64,000 nt of DNA. Origin: Daphnia pulex. Taxonomy: Eukaryota; Arthropoda; Branchiopoda; Diplostraca; Daphniidae. The notes beneath the pieces were generated by a model, which was not told the DNA's origin, did no database searches, and saw only the letters and a program-made list of their open reading frames with translations. Positions 59,990 to 64,000 of the stretch are shown one piece after another. The translations under genes were made by a program, and so were the position numbers. How positions within the stretch are numbered: position 1 is the stretch's first letter; each line of letters begins with the position of its first letter. The stretch lies in NCBI RefSeq assembly GCF_021134715.1, contig NC_060018.1, forward strand, positions 13,099,501 to 13,163,500, given 5' to 3'.

Positions 59990-61775
59990 TAAATGACATT
60001 CATCATCGACATTTCTAAATTAAAACTGAACGTTTCAAACAGACTTGAGCAACAACCACACGACTTTACCGCGTTAACACTGGTGTGCAGACCGATACAC
60101 TGACGTCATTCACGACTTCATGTGAGGTAATCCATCTGACGGTACGTAAAAGAAGCTTAATGGGCAAATTAGTCGCGGTTTCCCTTTACTCCCTTTATCC
60201 CTTTACATTTGAATACCGAATAATAAGGAACCACACCACTTGGTATGAATCAGCAATCACTGTGACCTTTTATTCGATAATTGTCAAAGATTTGCATCCC
60301 ACGTTTTGAAAAACCAACGGCGAACAATTGGATCAATTTCAAGTAAAAATAGAACTCTTTGTCAGTGCGGATTCAATTCTATAGTATAAAAAAAAACTGA
60401 TTCTTTTTAATCAAGCTATTGTTGAAAATGAGAAAATGTCCGAAATTAAGAATACTTTGGCCACCTACACAAGCGAATCAATAAAAAAGAAAGACTCAGA
60501 TGCTGCAGAAATATGCAGAAGCTTTTTTCTAGCGAACATGTCAAAAACTATTTCATTAAAGAGAAAGGCGCTGTTCAATCGGTATCATTTAACCCCAATG
60601 TCAGATCCACAAGACGAACTAAACGACCCCAAATCGTCTTTCGACAGAATTGACATCACCTGCGTGAATGGAACAGGTGACAAGGCCCTGCAAATGGCGT
60701 TTTACGAAGAGAAATGGAAAGTTACCGGAAATTTTTCAAAGAAATGAAAAAGCTTTTAATGTACACAACCAATCATGTGAGACCCTTTTCTTATCAGTTT
60801 CATATTATCCAAATTAGTTGGTTGTTTTTAGATATGATGATAAACCTCGCAAGTTTCCATCTTTCAAACGAATCGCTCGAAGAAGCTATCCCTACAAATT
60901 GTGCTTTGAAATTGACTAACATGCATAGCTAACTGGTAGCGAGCAGAATGATCGAAAGACAAAGTCTCGGCTGTGCATCATTTAGATAAAGAAGAAAAGA
61001 TTAACTAGGCAAGCTGCATACTACCTTCCAGAAGATATCGAATAAAACAATTTCATCCGTTCTTCAGAAGGCGGGAGTGAATTTGAGTTGACTTTTTCTC
61101 AATGGTGTCGTTTTTGATAGGTTTTCTGGTCATGTTAATGAAACCCATCCTTTTTGTTGAATAAAAAATGGTCAACGATTGTAACTGCAAGTTCAACGCC
61201 ACATACAAACAATATAGATATTACCAGGATTTTTTCTTTAATGCAGATCTCCGTGAAAGTAATATAATGGACCGCAACAGAGGCGATTCCGGTGAAGATA
61301 AAACCAGTAGAATGAAAGGACTGAAAATAGACAAAAAGATACGAGTTACTCAATTAGTCGAATCACGGCAATCAACACTGACAACAATATATTGATTCTA
61401 AATGCATTTCGACGTAATAGTGCAATTTTTTCGGATTATATGCTGGTAATGAGACACAGATGATTTGAAATTCTTTCAGATTAACATAAGATTAATAACT
61501 AATAATATTCACCATCGTCTCAACGACGTTTTCTAAATTGGAACTTTACTGAAAAACGTTTCAATAAGCTGAAACTCGAGCAAATCCGTCTTAACCGCGT
61601 TTCACTCGTGTGCAGACAATAAACTGACGTCATTCACGACTTAGTGTGAGGTAATCCATCTGACGGTACGTAAAAGAAGCTTGATGGGAAAATTGAAAAT
61701 TAGTCGTGGTTTCTATCTTACACATTTGAATACGAAATAACTATGGAATCACACCACTAGGTACTCAAGTCAATC
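59990..61775 (+). repeat. Direct repeat pair, about 260 bp each, with TGACGTCA
   Basis: Copy 1 (about 59990-60250) and copy 2 (about 61510-61775) share AACGTTTCAA, CTGACGTCATTCACGACTT and GAGGTAATCCATCTGACGGT, then CGTAAAAGAAGCTT. They also share CACACCACT near the right end. The perfect palindrome TGACGTCA sits at 60101-60108 and 61625-61632. The 1.5 kb between the copies holds two short frames of unknown worth. Confidence 0.8.
60436..60747 (+). CDS. Small unidentified reading frame
   Basis: A 103-codon frame starting MSEIKNTLATYTSESIKKKD, with a helical, charged composition and no recognisable domain or signal peptide. It lies about 185 bp downstream of the first TGACGTCA repeat copy. It may be a short lineage-specific gene or chance. 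There is no visible homologue after the second repeat copy. Confidence 0.25.
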   Translation: MSEIKNTLATYTSESIKKKDSDAAEICRSFFLANMSKTISLKRKALFNRYHLTPMSDPQDELNDPKSSFDRIDITCVNGTGDKALQMAFYEEKWKVTGNFSKK

Positions 61776-62635
61776 AAAATCTCTAGTAAAGCAGTTAACA
61801 GTGACAAGTTTAAAAATTCTAAAAGATTGCGATGAATTAAGTCATACGAGCCAGCGTCTTGTGACTTAAACGATCTTAAAATATTTTGCAACAATGACGC
61901 GATATTTTCCAAGGGCGAGTCCTTTTCAATATGAAAAACTGAAATAAGGGGCGATGTCATCGAGAAGCAAAAAGCATTTCTGAATAAAATTCTCACTCTG
62001 TCCACGTTTCTCCCGAATACAAATCGATTAGTCTCATGAGTATTTGGGCATTGAGTTCACTCGAGTATACTTCAATATCAGACTTGAGTAAATCTACATT
62101 TGCATCTTCACACGCTCATCTCATGGTACTAGCTGCATTAAAAACAAATAAAACTGCGACTCGTTGAGATAGCGTTTTTAAATGTTGAAAAATGAAATGA
62201 TTCAAAAATTTTGAAACATATTTCGTGGTGACACTTCTGAGAATATGTCTAAATAAATGAAACATTCTTATGATATACGACTAATACGAGTACTGATAAT
62301 ATGTGAGTGATTGACGTGAGCCGTTGTTGCAACGTTTGCTACAAACATTGGACTTGGTAGTTTCCCGGTAACGGTAATAAAAAAAAAAGCCAAAAAACAA
62401 ATGTTGCGTAAGCTTAGTGATGGACCTGTCAAGACTTGAAGACTATTAGTTAGGAAAAATAAATAACGAACCTTTACCTTTGCTCTATCGCATTACAATG
62501 TGATGAGCACCATGTAAACATCTAATCTATCTAATCGTGTTCTTCAAGCTGGAAACTTTAAACTAGATAACTAAATAAGGAAGGATACAAGCGCATTCGA
62601 GGAACCTTTGAACCGTTGAGTGGACGACCCTGGGC
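61776..62635. other. Spacer upstream of the lectin gene
   Basis: AT-rich with no supported gene. A minus-strand frame at 62005-61757 starts in the spacer but runs back into the end of the second repeat copy, and has no domain. Confidence 0.4.
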
Positions 62636-62670
62636 ATAAAAAGTATTAACTGTTCCACGGGCAAATCAGT
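62636..62670 (+). promoter_or_regulatory. TATA box plus TCAGT initiator of the C-type lectin gene
   Basis: ATAAAAAG at 62636-62643 is followed by the arthropod initiator TCAGT at 62666-62670. The distance from TATA to the initiator A is about 31 bp, the canonical spacing. The predicted transcript start lies 42 bp before the lectin ATG at 62710. Confidence 0.65.
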
Positions 62671-62709
62671 CGGCAACAACAGGATCACGATTCAAGTAGG
62701 CTATCAAAA

Positions 62710-64000
62710 ATGACACGTGAAACGAACAAGAATTATTTTTTGCAATTCTTCCTAGCGATCACTACAATGTCCGTTTGCCGGGCTAGTGAAGTTATTGCAA
62801 CGTCAATAGGGGAATTTGAATCAAAAGGTTAAAACGTAAAGTATCTTGCAATCGAATTAATCAAACTCATTTGCAATTAAACTTACGACAGCTGCTTGTC
62901 CTGGATTCCTGCAGAACGACGCTACAGTGCCTTGCTGGACTTTGAACGGCAAATGCTATTGCTTTTCTACAGTAAAGGTAATAATCGGCAATCATTATCA
63001 GTTAATCGACAAATATTTTTCCGTTAACATCAATTCTCAAATATTGCCCATACAATTTTTAAAGCGCCTTGAGTGGGTGAGTGCGGATACCTTCTGCAGA
63101 GACGAAAACATGCGACTGCTCAGTATTGAAACTTACGAAGAAGATCAGTTAATCTACAACCAAGTCAAATCAATATCACGTAACGTATTACCTCATTACC
63201 TGTACTAGCAGACATCAAGCGCGCCATACTTCTCAGTTGACAAATACTGTTCCTTTGAAATTCAAATGATAGAATTACTCAGCACCGACTACTATTGGAC
63301 TTCTGGGAAGTACTCGAACAATCGATGGGAATGGGCGTCTACTGAACCTTTCCAATCAATGAATTATACCAACTGGTTTACAGGAGAACCTTCTCATAGC
63401 CAAACTGGAAGCTTCGCCTACATCAACTTTAACTTTAACAACACCGGATTGTGGTTCGATGAAATTGGTCCCACTATTATCCTTTTTATTTGCGAGTCGA
63501 TTGGTGGTGGCACACCAACGACGACCGATGCAACAACAGCATCGACTACCTCAGTAACTACAAAGGCAACAACAGAAACAACCAAGACCACGACAACCTC
63601 AACAACCTATCAGCCCTGTACGTTTTAAATAAGCAATCGAAATCGAATTAAGGTTCTGTTGTATGCAGGGCGTCGTTTGTCTCATCCGATGCATTTACAT
63701 TTGATTTTTTTTTAACTGTTATTACCATTAGTTAATTGCCCCGACCATCTCCAAGACAACTTTGACGTTCCCTGCTGGACTCTTGGGAACAAATGCTATT
63801 GCTTCTCCCAACTCGTACGTTTTAAACATTTTCTACATTGGTTTTGTTTAACTTACTACACAATTTTACTTCGCCATCTAAAAAGGAAAGGGACTGGGCG
63901 GGTGCGGATAGTTTCTGTCGTGGAGGAAACATGGCTTTGATCAAAATTGAAAGTTCGCAGGAAAATTATTTGATCTATAATCACTATTTAGCCACACCAG
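62710..64000 (+). CDS. C-type lectin with tandem CTLDs and Thr-rich linker, incomplete at the window edge
   Basis: Exons: 62710-62827, 62892-62977, 63065-63617, 63732-63814, 63886 to the edge. A signal peptide opens the protein (FLQFFLAITTMSVCRA). CTLD 1 starts VPCWTLNGKCYCFS. It continues RLEWVSADTFCRDENMRLLS, then YYWTSGKYSNNRWEWAS, NWFTGEP and FICES. A Thr/Ser-rich mucin-like linker follows. CTLD 2 starts VPCWTLGNKCYCFSQL, then RDWAGADSFCRGGNMALIKI. Such secreted lectins bind glycans and often serve in immunity. The usual WND calcium motif is replaced by WFDE in CTLD 1. An in-frame TAG at 63206-63208 interrupts exon 3 unless the 48-bp stretch 63164-63211 is a small intron. That intron would keep phase 0 (GT..AG), though its donor GTCAAA is weak. 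Confidence 0.7.

Noticed and set aside
1-64000. tRNA, rRNA and CRISPR arrays
   Set aside because: No A/B-box pairs with a cloverleaf, no rRNA-like blocks and no spaced direct repeats were seen on either strand.

Overview
The window looks like nuclear DNA of a small arthropod, most probably a water flea (Daphnia, Branchiopoda). Genes are split by many short GT-AG introns (mostly 50-140 bp) and packed on both strands. They include an ecdysone-receptor-type nuclear receptor, an insect-type nicotinic acetylcholine receptor alpha subunit and a Thr-rich C-type lectin. There are no prokaryotic features. The species call is inference. Exon borders were worked out by hand from splice sites and reading phase; in every complete spliced model the exon lengths sum to a whole number of codons.

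Region 1 (1-17.4 kb, + strand): GIGYF (262-5400), a translational repressor; p23 co-chaperone (6398-7344); an unidentified 1.6-kb coding exon (9333-10934); and Nostrin (12557-17122, F-BAR plus SH3). The orphan exon ends in phase 0, and Nostrin exon 2 starts in phase 0, so it may be an alternative Nostrin 5' exon.

Region 2 (17.3-32.2 kb): Spc25 kinetochore subunit (-), a spliced and mostly non-coding minus-strand transcript ending in a short ORF, FGGY carbohydrate kinase (+), mitochondrial OSGEPL1/Qri7 (-), an EcR-like nuclear receptor (-), and a 22-exon Na-K-Cl cotransporter of the SLC12 family (-).

Region 3 (34.2-45.8 kb, + strand) is the accessory part. It holds two tandem paralogues with a coiled coil followed by two divergent copies of one domain (BEN-like by eye). 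Next come two C2H2 zinc-finger genes and a THAP-domain gene. The second zinc-finger gene and the THAP gene share a short motif (IDGF.F.SFATA.D), although their DNA-binding domains differ.

Region 4 (45.8-52.3 kb) is gene-poor. It contains a roughly 430-bp near-perfect inverted repeat (48249-48680) and a diverged tandem repeat (49551-49969).

Region 5 (52.3-64.0 kb): a nicotinic acetylcholine receptor alpha subunit (-), a duplicated 260-bp element carrying TGACGTCA, and a tandem-CTLD C-type lectin gene that runs off the right edge and has an in-frame TAG or a very small intron.
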